A stretch of 61,675 nucleotides of DNA from an uncultured Alistipes sp. (GCA_949286165.1 CASDZK010000010.1:1-61675), one strand, 5' to 3'. Counted from the first letter of the stretch, positions 29,359 to 38,776 are shown. Notes: generated by a model from the letters alone, not told the origin. Program-made: numbers and translations.

Positions 29359-30519
29359 TCAGCGGATTTTGGAAATCAGCATGCCGTAATTGACCACAGG
29401 AACACCCGCCTGCTTGAGTGCGCGCAGCCGCATGAGCAACTGCCTGCGGGTAACCATGCAGCCGCCGCACTGAAGAGCCAGGGCATAGGCGGGCAGGTCG
29501 TCGGGCAAAGGGGCCAGGCCGGAAACGAACGTGAAATGGAGCCGTCGGCCGGTATATTCCTGCAACCAGCGGGGAATTTTTACCCGGCCGATGTCCTCGC
29601 ACCCGGCATGGTGGGTGCAGCTTTCCAGCACCAATATGCGGTCGCCCTCCTGCAAGCGGTCCACTTTCGGCAAACCGGCCCGGTACGCCTCCATGTCGCC
29701 TTTGGCCCGGGCCAGCTCCAGGCTGAACGTGGTCAGGGGTACCCCTTCGGGAAGACAAGGCCGCACCCGGTCGATGACCTGCGAGTCGGTCACGACCAGC
29801 CGGGGTTTCGGGAAAGCGGAGAAAAAGGCGGGAAGCTCTTCGGGCTGCACTACGGAGACGAACGCATGGGCATCGAGCAGGGCGCGGATGGCCTGCACCT
29901 GCGGCAGAATGAGTCGGCCGGCCGGCGCCCCGCTGTCGATGGGACAGACGAGCAGCACGCGATCGCCCGGCGAGACCTTCCCTTCGAACAGGGCAGGAAG
30001 CGTATAGGAATAGGCGGGAAGCGTCTCCCGCACCGCCTGCCACACCCGGCCGGCCCCTTCCTGCTGCGAAAAGGTCAGCACGGGCGCGCCGTAACGTTCG
30101 GAGAGGGACGACAAAAAAGCGGGATCGGGTTCCGGTTCGCCTGCAAAACGGTTACAGAGCAACAGGCAAGGCAAAGCGGCGGCGCGGATACGCTCCATCA
30201 AACCCTCATACCCTTCGTTCCACCGGCCGTGGGCGAAAACAACCAACGCCAGGTCCACCTGCCAGAGGGTTTCATAGCTTTTCGCCACCCGCAAAGCGCC
30301 GAGCGGGCTGCCGTCGTCGAGACCGGCGGTATCCACGGCGACCACGGGAGCGAAACCGGGCAGCTCTATCGGCAGACGCACGGGATCGGCAGTAGTGCCC
30401 GCCACGGGCGACACCAACGCCGCCGGACGTCCGGCCAACAGATTCAGCAACGTGCTCTTGCCGCTGTTACAGGCCCCGTAAATGCCGATATGGGGTTTGG
30501 ACTCGTTACCCCGCTGCAT
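29359..30519 (-). CDS. hydF: [FeFe]-hydrogenase H-cluster maturation GTPase HydF
   Basis: HydF is the scaffold GTPase on which the di-iron part of the hydrogenase H-cluster is assembled by HydE and HydG. The 386-residue protein has a P-loop GACNSGKST (15-23), the SPVAGTTADPV and AVDTAGLDD motifs, a dimerisation domain, and the C-terminal cluster motif ESCTHH (C301, H303) with C351 and C354 in LQCGGC. The usual histidine before the last CxxC is replaced by Gln-350. hydE, hydG and hydrogenase genes are not in the window. It converges with the WYL gene; a NigD-like gene lies 1 bp upstream. Confidence 0.93.
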   Translation of the reverse strand: MQRGNESKPHIGIYGACNSGKSTLLNLLAGRPAALVSPVAGTTADPVRLPIELPGFAPVVAVDTAGLDDGSPLGALRVAKSYETLWQVDLALVVFAHGRWNEGYEGLMERIRAAALPCLLLCNRFAGEPEPDPAFLSSLSERYGAPVLTFSQQEGAGRVWQAVRETLPAYSYTLPALFEGKVSPGDRVLLVCPIDSGAPAGRLILPQVQAIRALLDAHAFVSVVQPEELPAFFSAFPKPRLVVTDSQVIDRVRPCLPEGVPLTTFSLELARAKGDMEAYRAGLPKVDRLQEGDRILVLESCTHHAGCEDIGRVKIPRWLQEYTGRRLHFTFVSGLAPLPDDLPAYALALQCGGCMVTRRQLLMRLRALKQAGVPVVNYGMLISKIR

Positions 30520-30520
30520 G

Positions 30521-31261
30521 TTATTTATAAGCGACGATGGTGTGATCCGTATTGCGCTGCAACACGAAAGAGCGTTCCTTCGTGCCCTGCACGTATGTTT
30601 TCCAGCTCAGTTTCACATCGATCCGGTCCTTTCCTTCCGGAATCAGATCTTCCACATTGAACGACACGCGGCCGTATTTAAACGTTTCCAAAATGGGAAT
30701 ATCGTCCAAAGCGTTATGTTTGAGCCACAGCACCACGGTATTTTCATCGGAAGCCTCTTCGTCCACCAACAGGCTGATGCGATGGTCGGCTTTGGGATTC
30801 AGATATTTGATCTGGTAATTCACATTGAGGTATTTGCCGGAAGAGATTACCGCTTCCGCCACGTTCAACGGTTCGACCCCCACGTAAGTCTCCGCGTCCT
30901 CGTCGGTAGAACGGACGATTTCCGGCGTGGGAATAATGGAAAAATGGTTGAGCCGGGCGGTAATTTCCCGCGTGCCGTCGGGAGCGGAAACCGTCTCCTT
31001 TACCTCATAATTGGCCAACAGACGGCTGCCTGTCGTGATGCTCTTGACTTCCAATTCCTCGTTCAGTTCGTCGATGGTCACGAAATCGCCATTATCCATC
31101 GAAATCGTGAAACGGGTCAGGGAACGGTCGGCAATGCCGAACCCCTCTTCGGCCTTGTCGGAGGGAGCGTAATCGTCCAAGTCGAACCCCTTTTTGGAAC
31201 AGGACACGGCCAAGACCGCACAAAGCGCCGAAAGGCAAAACATATTGACAAACTTTTTCAT
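30521..31261 (-). CDS. NigD-like lipoprotein
   Basis: The 246-residue product has a lipoprotein signal (MKKFVNMFCLSALCAVLAVSC, Cys-21). The mature protein is acidic and beta-rich, with segments such as RLLANYEVKE, LNVNYQIKYLNPK and ISLLVDEE that match the NigD-like family of Bacteroidetes lipoproteins. The precise role of the family is unknown. The stop lies one base from the hydF start, so the two may be cotranscribed although no functional link is evident. Confidence 0.75.
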   Translation of the reverse strand: MKKFVNMFCLSALCAVLAVSCSKKGFDLDDYAPSDKAEEGFGIADRSLTRFTISMDNGDFVTIDELNEELEVKSITTGSRLLANYEVKETVSAPDGTREITARLNHFSIIPTPEIVRSTDEDAETYVGVEPLNVAEAVISSGKYLNVNYQIKYLNPKADHRISLLVDEEASDENTVVLWLKHNALDDIPILETFKYGRVSFNVEDLIPEGKDRIDVKLSWKTYVQGTKERSFVLQRNTDHTIVAYK

Positions 31262-31279
31262 ACGTTACTTTATAAAAAA

Positions 31280-31942
31280 TTACAAACCTAAATCTTCATT
31301 GATCAAAAGCACTTTGATGCGCCGTTTGGGGAACGACTTTTCCAGTACGAGCCACGCGTTGCAGATACGGTCATCGGAGGCGCAGTCGTGGCAACGGGCC
31401 GTAGTCATGCAAGGGGTTTTCATGCCGGTATGCCGGATGGCGTTCATGGGTGCGGCCGTCTCGCGGATGCGGCGGCGGGCCTCTTCGTCGTCGGCCACGA
31501 GCTTGTTCCGCCCGACGAACAGCACGACATCGAGCGGACCGAAACAGACGGGGGCGATGCGGTTGCCGATCATATCGAGCCAGAAAAGGCGTCCCGTATC
31601 GGTTACCGCATTGCAGCCGGTCATGAACAGGTCGGCGCCCAACGCCTGACGGCGGCGGGCCATCTTTTCCGGACGGGAAAGGGCGGGGTCGAACCCATCG
31701 ATGAACGTCCAGTCGCTACAAGCGGCCACCCGCGGCAACAGCCCGGTGGCGCGGAGCGTCATGGAGTCGCCGTAAGCGACGGAAGCGGGAGCCGCGGCGC
31801 GGATCAATTCCCACGCCGTTTCGCCTGCGGAACGGACGTCCGGCACGACATACGCCTCGAAGCCGTTTTTCTCCAATGCCTTGCGGCAACGGTCCAGCCG
31901 TTTTTCCCAATAATCGGTAATGAAAGGCGCTTCCATAATCAT
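31280..31942 (-). CDS. LUD-domain protein (LutC/YkgG-like)
   Basis: The 220-residue protein is a single LUD domain, the fold of lactate-utilisation proteins LutB/LutC. Features are VAYGDSMTLRATGL, DLFMTGCNAVTDTGRLFWLD, and the middle GNRIAPVCFGPLDVVLFVGRNKLV. The C-terminus has a cluster of Cys and His (TPCMTTARCHDCASDDRICNAW), which could bind metal and is unusual for plain LutC. Its ATG overlaps the stop of the SRPBCC gene by ATGA. No lutAB genes are nearby, so a lactate role is not supported by context. Confidence 0.82.
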   Translation of the reverse strand: MIMEAPFITDYWEKRLDRCRKALEKNGFEAYVVPDVRSAGETAWELIRAAAPASVAYGDSMTLRATGLLPRVAACSDWTFIDGFDPALSRPEKMARRRQALGADLFMTGCNAVTDTGRLFWLDMIGNRIAPVCFGPLDVVLFVGRNKLVADDEEARRRIRETAAPMNAIRHTGMKTPCMTTARCHDCASDDRICNAWLVLEKSFPKRRIKVLLINEDLGL

Positions 31943-32340
31943 CGGCTGTTAAAAGCGGCGGCGATCTGGTCGGCCACCGCATCGAGACCGTTCTGCAACT
32001 TCTTGCCCAACATCATTTTCATCATGGCATTCAGTTTGGCATGCACCGTCAGGCGCATGCGGGTATCGTCGGGAGCCACGCTCTTGAGCTGTATCCAGAA
32101 ATAGAATTCGAACGGAAGTTCGTCGCCCGTGACCTTGATGGTCTTGCAAGGCTCGCGGTCCGCCATTTTCAGCCGGACGGGAAATCCTTTGGCCTTGAAA
32201 GAACAACGGTCTTCGGTAGCCTGCCACTCTTCGACCTGCTGTTGCAGAATCGGGGTAAAATTGTCGAACCGCGACAACAGTTGATAAATGACCGTGTCGG
32301 GCTTGCGTATCCGTACCTGTTTGCTGGTGTATTCCGTCAT
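31939..32340 (-). CDS. SRPBCC-fold (polyketide cyclase/START-like) protein
   Basis: The 133-residue cytoplasmic protein has the SRPBCC pattern: an N-terminal strand with SKQVRIRKPDTVIYQLLSRFDNFTPIL, a central beta sheet (CSFKAKGFPVRLKM, PFEFYFWIQLK) and a long C-terminal helix (KMMLGKKLQNGLDAVADQIAAAFN). Such domains bind hydrophobic ligands. The ligand is unknown. It lies 21 bp after pyrE and overlaps the LUD gene by four bases, so pyrE, this gene and the LUD gene form a likely operon. Confidence 0.75.
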   Translation of the reverse strand: MTEYTSKQVRIRKPDTVIYQLLSRFDNFTPILQQQVEEWQATEDRCSFKAKGFPVRLKMADREPCKTIKVTGDELPFEFYFWIQLKSVAPDDTRMRLTVHAKLNAMMKMMLGKKLQNGLDAVADQIAAAFNSR

Positions 32341-32361
32341 ATCGATCTTTACTAAAAAACA

Positions 32362-32997
32362 CTATCTTCTCCATTCGGAAGGATTCTTCCGCCACTCCCG
32401 CAGGGTTTCGAGGTCGGCGTCGGAGACATAACGCTGTTCGATAGCCACGCCGATCAGGGTTTCGTAATCGCTGAGCGTAGTCAGCTCGACGCCCGCCTTC
32501 GCGAAATTTTCGGTCGCCGTAGGGAACCCGTAGGTAAAAATGGCCGTCATGCCCAACACGTCGCAACCCGCCGAACGCAACGCCTCGACGGCGTTCAGGC
32601 TGCTGCCGCCGGTGGAGACGAGATCTTCCACCACCACCACCTTGGCGCCGGGACGGACTTCGCCTTCCACCTGATTGGTCAATCCGTGGTTTTTCGGCGC
32701 CGAACGCACGTAGATAAACGGCTTGCCCATGGCTTCCGCCGCCAACACCCCGTGGGCGATAGCCCCCGTGGCTACCCCGGCCAGGACCTCGGCTTCGGGA
32801 TATTTTTCGGCGATCAGCGCGGCGAAACCCTCATAGATCCGTTTGCGGACCTGCGGATAAGAGAGGGTCTTGCGGTTGTCGCAATAGATGGGCGAATGCC
32901 ATCCCGAAGCCCACGTAAAAGGGTTTGTCGGATTTAATTTTATTGCCTTAATTTGCAATAGCATTCGGGCAATTTCCTGTTGGGTCGATGCGTTCAT
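32362..32997 (-). CDS. pyrE: Orotate phosphoribosyltransferase
   Basis: PyrE forms orotidine 5'-phosphate from orotate and PRPP in UMP synthesis. The 211-residue protein has the PRPP-binding motif VVVVEDLVSTGGSS near residue 120, the flexible loop segment RSAPKNHG, and the N-terminal WASGWHSPIYCDNR motif. It is divergent from the NUDIX gene, and the start of its coding sequence overlaps the NUDIX promoter. The next enzyme of the pathway, pyrF, lies at 58317-59147. Confidence 0.95.
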   Translation of the reverse strand: MNASTQQEIARMLLQIKAIKLNPTNPFTWASGWHSPIYCDNRKTLSYPQVRKRIYEGFAALIAEKYPEAEVLAGVATGAIAHGVLAAEAMGKPFIYVRSAPKNHGLTNQVEGEVRPGAKVVVVEDLVSTGGSSLNAVEALRSAGCDVLGMTAIFTYGFPTATENFAKAGVELTTLSDYETLIGVAIEQRYVSDADLETLREWRKNPSEWRR

Positions 32998-33004
32998 AAA
33001 TTTG
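32973..33004 (+). promoter_or_regulatory. Promoter of the NUDIX gene, overlapping the pyrE start
   Basis: TTTC at 32973-32976, 20 bp, then TAAATTTG at 32997-33004 is a near-consensus promoter, 23 bp before the NUDIX ATG. It lies over the first codons of pyrE on the other strand. Confidence 0.6.
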
Positions 33005-33027
33005 GTAACAACTATTTAATAACGTCT

Positions 33028-33675
33028 ATGTATAAAGTTTATTTTAACGACAAAGTTATTATTTTCGATACAAATACCGAAAAATATAACGCCGGGGATA
33101 CGATATTATTTTCCGCCGAAGCCGGAGAAGTCCCCGCCTGGGACGCGTTGCGGGAAGAGACGTTGCCGCGCGTACGCCGGGCGGTCGTCGTTTCGGACGA
33201 CCCGAAAACGGCGTTGGAAAAATTTTTCGAAACCTTCCGCGTCGTCAAGGCGGGCGGAGGAGTGGTCCGGAACGCCGGAGGAGAAATCGCCATGATTTAC
33301 CGGTGGGAACGGTGGGACCTGCCGAAAGGGAAGCTGGAGGCCGGGGAGGCGCTGCCGGAATGCGCCCGCCGGGAAGTCAGCGAAGAGTGCGGGCTGGAAC
33401 CGGAGAAAATTACCATAGAACGGGCCGAGCCGCTGACGGAGACCTTCCACATCTACTGCATGAACGGCGAATGGCTGGTCAAGGACACGACCTGGTATGC
33501 CATGCGGTATGCCGGCGACGCCCGGCCGACGCCGCAGACGGAAGAGGGCATTACCGCCATTGCGTGGGTAGCCCCCGACGGGCTGGCCGAACGGCTGCAA
33601 ACGTCCTATTTTACCATACGGGACGTGTTCGAGGCAAGTGGCTACGGCCATGCGCTGCAGGACGGGACGCGATAG
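33028..33675 (+). CDS. NUDIX hydrolase
   Basis: The 215-residue protein has the full Nudix box GKLEAGEALPECARREVSEECG with the metal-binding REVSEE core, preceded by a family N-terminus (MYKVYFNDKVIIF) and about 85 extra residues before the box that may form a substrate-recognition domain. It likely cleaves a nucleoside diphosphate derivative. The substrate is unknown. ATG 33028 follows a promoter; the in-frame ATG at 32980 lies upstream of that -7 box. The S9 peptidase gene follows after 75 bp. Confidence 0.85.
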   Translation: MYKVYFNDKVIIFDTNTEKYNAGDTILFSAEAGEVPAWDALREETLPRVRRAVVVSDDPKTALEKFFETFRVVKAGGGVVRNAGGEIAMIYRWERWDLPKGKLEAGEALPECARREVSEECGLEPEKITIERAEPLTETFHIYCMNGEWLVKDTTWYAMRYAGDARPTPQTEEGITAIAWVAPDGLAERLQTSYFTIRDVFEASGYGHALQDGTR

Positions 33676-33750
33676 TTCCCGCCGGCTGTCCGCAGGGGCA
33701 TGAAAAGGCCCGCGGAACGAAAAAATCAGAAACCTTGTGAATACGATACG

Positions 33751-35868
33751 ATGAACAGCACTTTGAAAACAGCCATGTTTTTTTCATTAGCGGCGCTATT
33801 CTCCTGCCAGCAGGCGAAAAAAGGCGCGGAAACGAAAACGTTCGAACCCGTTTTGACGGCCGAAGAAGCGGAGGCGGGGAAATTTACCGCGGAGGTCATG
33901 CTGAAGATGAAGCGTTTGGGAGAGACGACGCTTTCGCCCGACGGCAAGACCGTCGTTTACGGCGTGACCGTCGTAGACGCGGAGCGCAACAAAAGCTACA
34001 CCAACCTGTACGCCCAGACCGTGGGCGACACCGTGGCGACGCGGCTGACCTGCGGCAACCATAAAGACCTGAACGCCCGGTTTTCGCCAGACGGCAAAAG
34101 TCTCTATTTCCTTTCGGACCGCAGCGGCAGCCTGCAACTGTGGAAGATGGACGCTGACGGCGGGCACCCTTCGCCCATGCCGGGATTCGGGACGGAGGTC
34201 GCCGGATTCGAGCTCTCTCCCGCGGGGGACAAGGTCTGGTACACGGCGCAGGTAAAGGTGGACAGCACGGCAAAAGACCTGCATCCCGGCCTGCCCGAAG
34301 CCAAAGCCATGATATACGACGACTTGATGGCCCGCCACTGGAACTATTGGCTGGACGGCACGTACAGCCACCTGTTCGTGGCCGACTTCCGGAACGGGAA
34401 AGCGGAAAACGCGAAGGACATCACGGCCGGCGGAGCGTGGGACGTGCCGCTGGCGCCCTACTTCGACCTGTCGGAAATCGCATGGAACCACAGCGGCACG
34501 CAGATCGCCTACACCGCGAAGAAACTGCACGGAAAGGCGTACGCGGAAAGCACCGATTCGGACATCTACCTGTACGACCTGGCTACGGGGGAGACGCGTA
34601 ACCTGACGGAAGGGATGCCGGGCTACGACCGCTACCCCCTTTTCTCTCCGGACGACCGGAAAATCGCATGGACCAGCATGGAACGGGCAGGCAACGAGTC
34701 GGACAAGGAACGGCTGTTCGTGGCCGACCTGGCGACGGGAGCGAAAAGCTACCTGACCGGCGGATTCGACTACAACGCGCAAAGCCTGCAATGGGCCGAC
34801 GATGAAACGCTCTACTTTATCGCCCCCATCGAAGCGACGCACCAGATCTGCCGGGTCAGGACGCTCGCGGACGAAGCGGGGGCCGACCGGGGTCCCAACG
34901 TGGAAGTGCTGACGGAAGGGCTGCACGACTACACCTCCATACGCTATGCGGACGGGAAACTGCTGGCCGCGAAGACCACACTGACGATGGCTCCGGAACT
35001 GTTCGTCGTGGAGCCGGGATGCCCCGGCGATACGCAGATGACCTTTATGAACCGCCCGATCTACGAAAAGATACGCATGGGAGAGGTGCAGAAACGGTGG
35101 GTGCCCACCACGGACGGCAAACGGATGCTGACCTGGGTGCTGCTGCCGCCCGACTTCGACCCGACGAAAAAATATCCGACCCTGCTCTATTGCCAGGGTG
35201 GGCCGCAGAGCGTGGTCAGCCAGCGGTGGAGCTACCGGTGGAACCTCGCACTGATGGCCTCGCAAGGCTACGTGGTGGTGGCGCCGAACCGGCGGGGGCT
35301 GCCCTCGTTCGGGCAGGAATGGCTGGACCAGATTTCCGGCGATTACAGCGGGCAGAACATCCGCGACTACCTGAGCGCGATAGACGACGTGGCGAAAGAG
35401 CCGTGGGTGGACACCGCCCGGCTCGGATGCGTGGGAGCCAGCTACGGGGGCTATTCGGTCTATTATCTGGCCGGACACCACGAAAAGCGGTTCAAAGCCT
35501 TCATCGCCCATTGCGGCATGTTCAACTTCGAAAGTTTCTACCTCTCGACCGAAGAGCTGTGGTTCCCGAACAACGACATCGGCGGCCCGTACTGGAAGGA
35601 GGACCCCGTGACCCGGCGTTCGTACGCCCACTCGCCGCACAAGTTCGCGGACCGGTGGGACACGCCGATATTGATTATCGTAGGGTTGCAGGATTTCCGC
35701 ATTCCCTATACCGAAAGCCTGCAAGCCTTCACGGCGGCCCGGCTGAAAGGGCTGGACGCCCGGTTGGTGGCGTTCGAAGACGAGGGACATCAGGTATTCA
35801 AGCCCCAGAACTCGCTGCTGTGGCACCGGGAATTTTTCGGGTGGCTGGACAAATACCTGAAAAAATGA
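33751..35868 (+). CDS. S9-family prolyl oligopeptidase-type lipoprotein peptidase
   Basis: The 705-residue product has a lipoprotein signal (MNSTLKTAMFFSLAALFSC, Cys-19) and then a beta-propeller domain (about 60-440, with repeated SPDGK-type blades). A C-terminal alpha/beta hydrolase domain follows. The catalytic triad is visible: Ser-564 in GASYGGY, Asp-648 in GLQDFRIPY and His-680 in DEGHQVF. The family covers dipeptidyl and acylaminoacyl peptidases; here it probably trims peptides in the periplasm. ATG 33751 is used because it starts the signal peptide. Confidence 0.9.
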   Translation: MNSTLKTAMFFSLAALFSCQQAKKGAETKTFEPVLTAEEAEAGKFTAEVMLKMKRLGETTLSPDGKTVVYGVTVVDAERNKSYTNLYAQTVGDTVATRLTCGNHKDLNARFSPDGKSLYFLSDRSGSLQLWKMDADGGHPSPMPGFGTEVAGFELSPAGDKVWYTAQVKVDSTAKDLHPGLPEAKAMIYDDLMARHWNYWLDGTYSHLFVADFRNGKAENAKDITAGGAWDVPLAPYFDLSEIAWNHSGTQIAYTAKKLHGKAYAESTDSDIYLYDLATGETRNLTEGMPGYDRYPLFSPDDRKIAWTSMERAGNESDKERLFVADLATGAKSYLTGGFDYNAQSLQWADDETLYFIAPIEATHQICRVRTLADEAGADRGPNVEVLTEGLHDYTSIRYADGKLLAAKTTLTMAPELFVVEPGCPGDTQMTFMNRPIYEKIRMGEVQKRWVPTTDGKRMLTWVLLPPDFDPTKKYPTLLYCQGGPQSVVSQRWSYRWNLALMASQGYVVVAPNRRGLPSFGQEWLDQISGDYSGQNIRDYLSAIDDVAKEPWVDTARLGCVGASYGGYSVYYLAGHHEKRFKAFIAHCGMFNFESFYLSTEELWFPNNDIGGPYWKEDPVTRRSYAHSPHKFADRWDTPILIIVGLQDFRIPYTESLQAFTAARLKGLDARLVAFEDEGHQVFKPQNSLLWHREFFGWLDKYLKK

Positions 35869-35983
35869 CTTCCGGCTTTTTCTTCCCGAGGAACACGAAA
35901 GAACCATGCGACTGGGCCAAGAGGTTCAGGAGGAATTTCAGAGCGTGTCCAACAAGTAGAAAACAGTCCGCTCCTCATACTTT

Positions 35984-36090
35984 ACCGGCAAGTGTTCAAC
36001 AAGTCTTCCCAGATGCAGGGCCTTGTCTTTCCAAGACGAGGGAGCGCACTGACGAATCTCCGAAAAGCGGTAACGCGGCAGATGAGAAGT
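35984..36090 (+). repeat. Dispersed intergenic repeat family 2, copy 1
   Basis: This intergenic segment resembles 45650-45770. Shared blocks in the same order are ACCGGCAAG, CAGATGCA, a GAGGGAGCGCACTG / GAAAGGAACGTACTG block and CGGAAAGCGG(C/T)AACGC(A/G)GCA. It lies between the S9 peptidase and folC genes. It differs by several indels and lacks the ACGTAC...GTACGT inverted repeat of the other copy. Confidence 0.65.
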
Positions 36091-36127
36091 GGCCGGACAA
36101 CTTCTTAACGACATAAGCGACAAAATC

Positions 36128-37435
36128 ATGACGAATCAGGAAGCATTGGATTATCTGCTCTCTATCCCCATGTTCCAGCAGGCGGGGGGGGCGGCCATGA
36201 AACCCGGCACGGAAAGGATAGAACGGCTGTGCGAAGCCCTGGGCAACCCGCAGCGGCGGATACGCGCCGTACACATCGCAGGCACCAACGGCAAAGGCTC
36301 GACGGCGCACCTGCTCTGTTCCATACTCATGGCGGCGGGCTACCGGACCGGTTTGTTTACTTCGCCGCACCTGCACGATTTCCGGGAACGGATACGGATC
36401 GACGGGCAGATGATAGCGCCGGAAGAGGTAACCGCATTCGTGGAACGGGCATACGAAGAGATAAAACGGACGGACGCGTCGTTTTTCGAAGTTACCACGG
36501 CGATGGCCTTCGACTGTTTCGCCCGGCATGAAACGGACATCGCCGTCATAGAGACCGGACTGGGCGGCCGGATCGACGCCACGAACATCATCACGCCGAC
36601 AGTTTCGGTCATTACCAACATCGGCTACGACCATACCGACCTTTTGGGCGACACGTTGGAACAGATCGCCGGAGAAAAGGCCGGCATCATCAAGCCGGGC
36701 GTGCCGGTCGTGATCGGGGAGACGCGGCCGGAAACGGCGGCCGTATTCATTCAGAAAGCGCGGGAATTGCAGGCCTCCCTGACATTCGCCGACCGGCGTT
36801 TCGCCTGTCTGTCGGCCTCGCTGAAAGAAAACGCGCAGGAGTTCCTGCTGCAAAGCCTGACGAACGGCTACCGGTTCCGGTTGGAAAGCGACCTGTACGG
36901 CGCATACCAACAAAAGAACATCCTGACAGTGCTCGCAGCGGCGGAGGCGTTGCAGGACGCGGGGATAGAAATTTCCCGCCGGGCGGTGGAGGAAGGGACG
37001 GCCCGTTGCGCCGCCGCCACGGGATTGCAGGGACGGTGGCAGATCCTGAGCCGGCATCCCTACGTGGTGTGCGACACGGGACACAACGAAAACGGGCTGG
37101 CGCAGACCACCCGGCAAATCGCGTCCTGCCGTTACGGGAAACTGTACATGATCCTGGGATTCGTCCGGGACAAAGACCTGACGAGAATATGGCCGCTGTT
37201 GCCGCAGGAGGCGGAGTACCTGTTCACGCGCCCCTCCTGCCCGCGGGGACTGGACGAAAAGGCGCTGCAAAGCGAAGCGGGCGAACACGGCCTGCGAGGC
37301 GGTACGGCGCCGGACGTAAACCGCGCCATTGCCGAAACAGCGGCAAAAGCCGGACCGGAAGACATGGTTTACATCGGCGGCAGCACCTATCTGGTCGCGG
37401 ACATCGCCTCGGAAGGGTGGCCGGTAAAACGATAG
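36128..37435 (+). CDS. folC: Bifunctional folylpolyglutamate synthase/dihydrofolate synthase
   Basis: FolC adds glutamate to dihydropteroate and then to folates. The 435-residue protein begins with the FolC pattern ALDYLLSIPMFQ, has the ATP loop HIAGTNGKGSTAHLL near residue 50, the SPHLHDFRERI motif, IETGLGGRIDATNI, NIGYDHTDLLGDT and VCDTGHNENGL. It belongs to the Mur ligase superfamily, like murC, murD and murE in this window. ATG 36128 gives the canonical N-terminus. The dispersed repeat just upstream ends about 40 bp before it. Confidence 0.93.
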   Translation: MTNQEALDYLLSIPMFQQAGGAAMKPGTERIERLCEALGNPQRRIRAVHIAGTNGKGSTAHLLCSILMAAGYRTGLFTSPHLHDFRERIRIDGQMIAPEEVTAFVERAYEEIKRTDASFFEVTTAMAFDCFARHETDIAVIETGLGGRIDATNIITPTVSVITNIGYDHTDLLGDTLEQIAGEKAGIIKPGVPVVIGETRPETAAVFIQKARELQASLTFADRRFACLSASLKENAQEFLLQSLTNGYRFRLESDLYGAYQQKNILTVLAAAEALQDAGIEISRRAVEEGTARCAAATGLQGRWQILSRHPYVVCDTGHNENGLAQTTRQIASCRYGKLYMILGFVRDKDLTRIWPLLPQEAEYLFTRPSCPRGLDEKALQSEAGEHGLRGGTAPDVNRAIAETAAKAGPEDMVYIGGSTYLVADIASEGWPVKR

Positions 37436-37633
37436 TTTCCGCCGGCAGAAACGTCCGGTAACCGCGAAAACCGCTGTTTTCGCCGCCGGAGAAAGACAGG
37501 AAAAACCGGCCGGACATCCGACAGGTCGGCCCGGAATCGCGCCAAGCCGGACAAAAAGAATCCGTTTCAACCGTCGAAGCGGAAAATCGTCGAGAAAAAT
37601 TCAACGGAAAAACCACCGAAAGGCTCAAACGAT

Positions 37634-38776
37634 ATGTTACAAACACGAAAATTCGCAGCCGTTCTGTCGGGCTGTCTGACACTCGCCGCCTGCGGCACGC
37701 AGACGCAGACACAAACGGCCTCCGCCGATCTTCCGGCATGGGCGATGGGCCCCTTCGTCCGGCCGGAAGGGGCGAACCCGGTCGTCGCGCCGAATCCCGA
37801 AAGCCGGTTCCTTTGCCCCATGCGCGACAGTTCCGTAGGGTGGGAGGAGAGCGACACCTTCAACCCGGCCGCCGTGGTCAAAGACGGCAAAATATGCATC
37901 CTCTACCGCGCGGAAGACAATTCGGGACAGGGAATCGGGCTGCGCACTTCCCGCATAGGGCTGGCGGAAACGGAAGACGGGACGACCTTGTTCCGACGGC
38001 CGACCCCGGTCATGTATCCGGCGGAAGACAACGCAAAAGAGTACGAATGGGAAGGGGGCTGCGAAGACCCGCGCGTGGCGGTCTCGGAAGACGGGCTGTA
38101 TGTCATGACCTACACCGCATGGAACCGGAAAACGCCCCGGCTGTCGATAGCCACCTCGCGCGACCTGATACACTGGGAAAAGCACGGGCCGGCCTTTGCC
38201 GACGCTTACGACGGGCGATTCCGCGACATGGCCTGCAAATCGGGGTCCATCGTTACCCGCCTGCAGGACGGGAAACCGGTCATCGCCCGGATCGACGGCA
38301 AATATCTGATGTACTGGGGCGAACACATGGTAGCCGCCGCCACGTCCGACGACCTGGTTCACTGGACGCCGGTATTGGGACCGGACGACGAACTGCTGGG
38401 CCTGATTTACCCGCGCGAAGGCCATTTCGACAGCGAACTGACGGAATGCGGCCCGCCCGCCCTGATGACGGAGGACGGCATACTGCTGCTCTACAACGGG
38501 AAGAACCGGACGGACGAAAAACGGGACACGGCCCGGGCGGCCGGGACTTACAGCGCAGGGCAGGTACTGTTCGACAAAAACGACCCGTACAAAGCCGTAG
38601 CGCGTTTGGACCGCCCCTTCTTCGAACCGGAAGCCGATTTCGAAAAGAGCGGACAATACGCGGACGGGACGGTATTCATCGAAGGGCTGGTCCCCTACAA
38701 GGGCAAATGGTTCCTTTATTACGGTTGCGCCGACTCGAAAGTAGGCGTGGCGATATACGACCCGGCGAAGCGATAA
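37634..38776 (+). CDS. GH130 glycoside phosphorylase/hydrolase lipoprotein
   Basis: The 380-residue product has a lipoprotein signal (Cys-20 in LTLAAC) and a five-bladed propeller with the GH130 motifs FNPAAVVKDGKICILYRAED and GGCEDPRV (residues 141-148). A later HFDSELTECGPPALM segment is also typical. GH130 enzymes act on beta-mannosides; some are phosphorylases and exported ones can be hydrolases. An exported location and neighbours GH29, GH2 and GH95 suggest work on fucosylated, mannose-containing glycans, possibly N-glycans. Substrate is inference. Confidence 0.88.
   Translation: MLQTRKFAAVLSGCLTLAACGTQTQTQTASADLPAWAMGPFVRPEGANPVVAPNPESRFLCPMRDSSVGWEESDTFNPAAVVKDGKICILYRAEDNSGQGIGLRTSRIGLAETEDGTTLFRRPTPVMYPAEDNAKEYEWEGGCEDPRVAVSEDGLYVMTYTAWNRKTPRLSIATSRDLIHWEKHGPAFADAYDGRFRDMACKSGSIVTRLQDGKPVIARIDGKYLMYWGEHMVAAATSDDLVHWTPVLGPDDELLGLIYPREGHFDSELTECGPPALMTEDGILLLYNGKNRTDEKRDTARAAGTYSAGQVLFDKNDPYKAVARLDRPFFEPEADFEKSGQYADGTVFIEGLVPYKGKWFLYYGCADSKVGVAIYDPAKR

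Noticed and set aside
36089..36127. Upstream in-frame start for folC
   Set aside because: The extra 13 residues come from the dispersed repeat region, and the ATG at 36128 gives the canonical FolC N-terminus.
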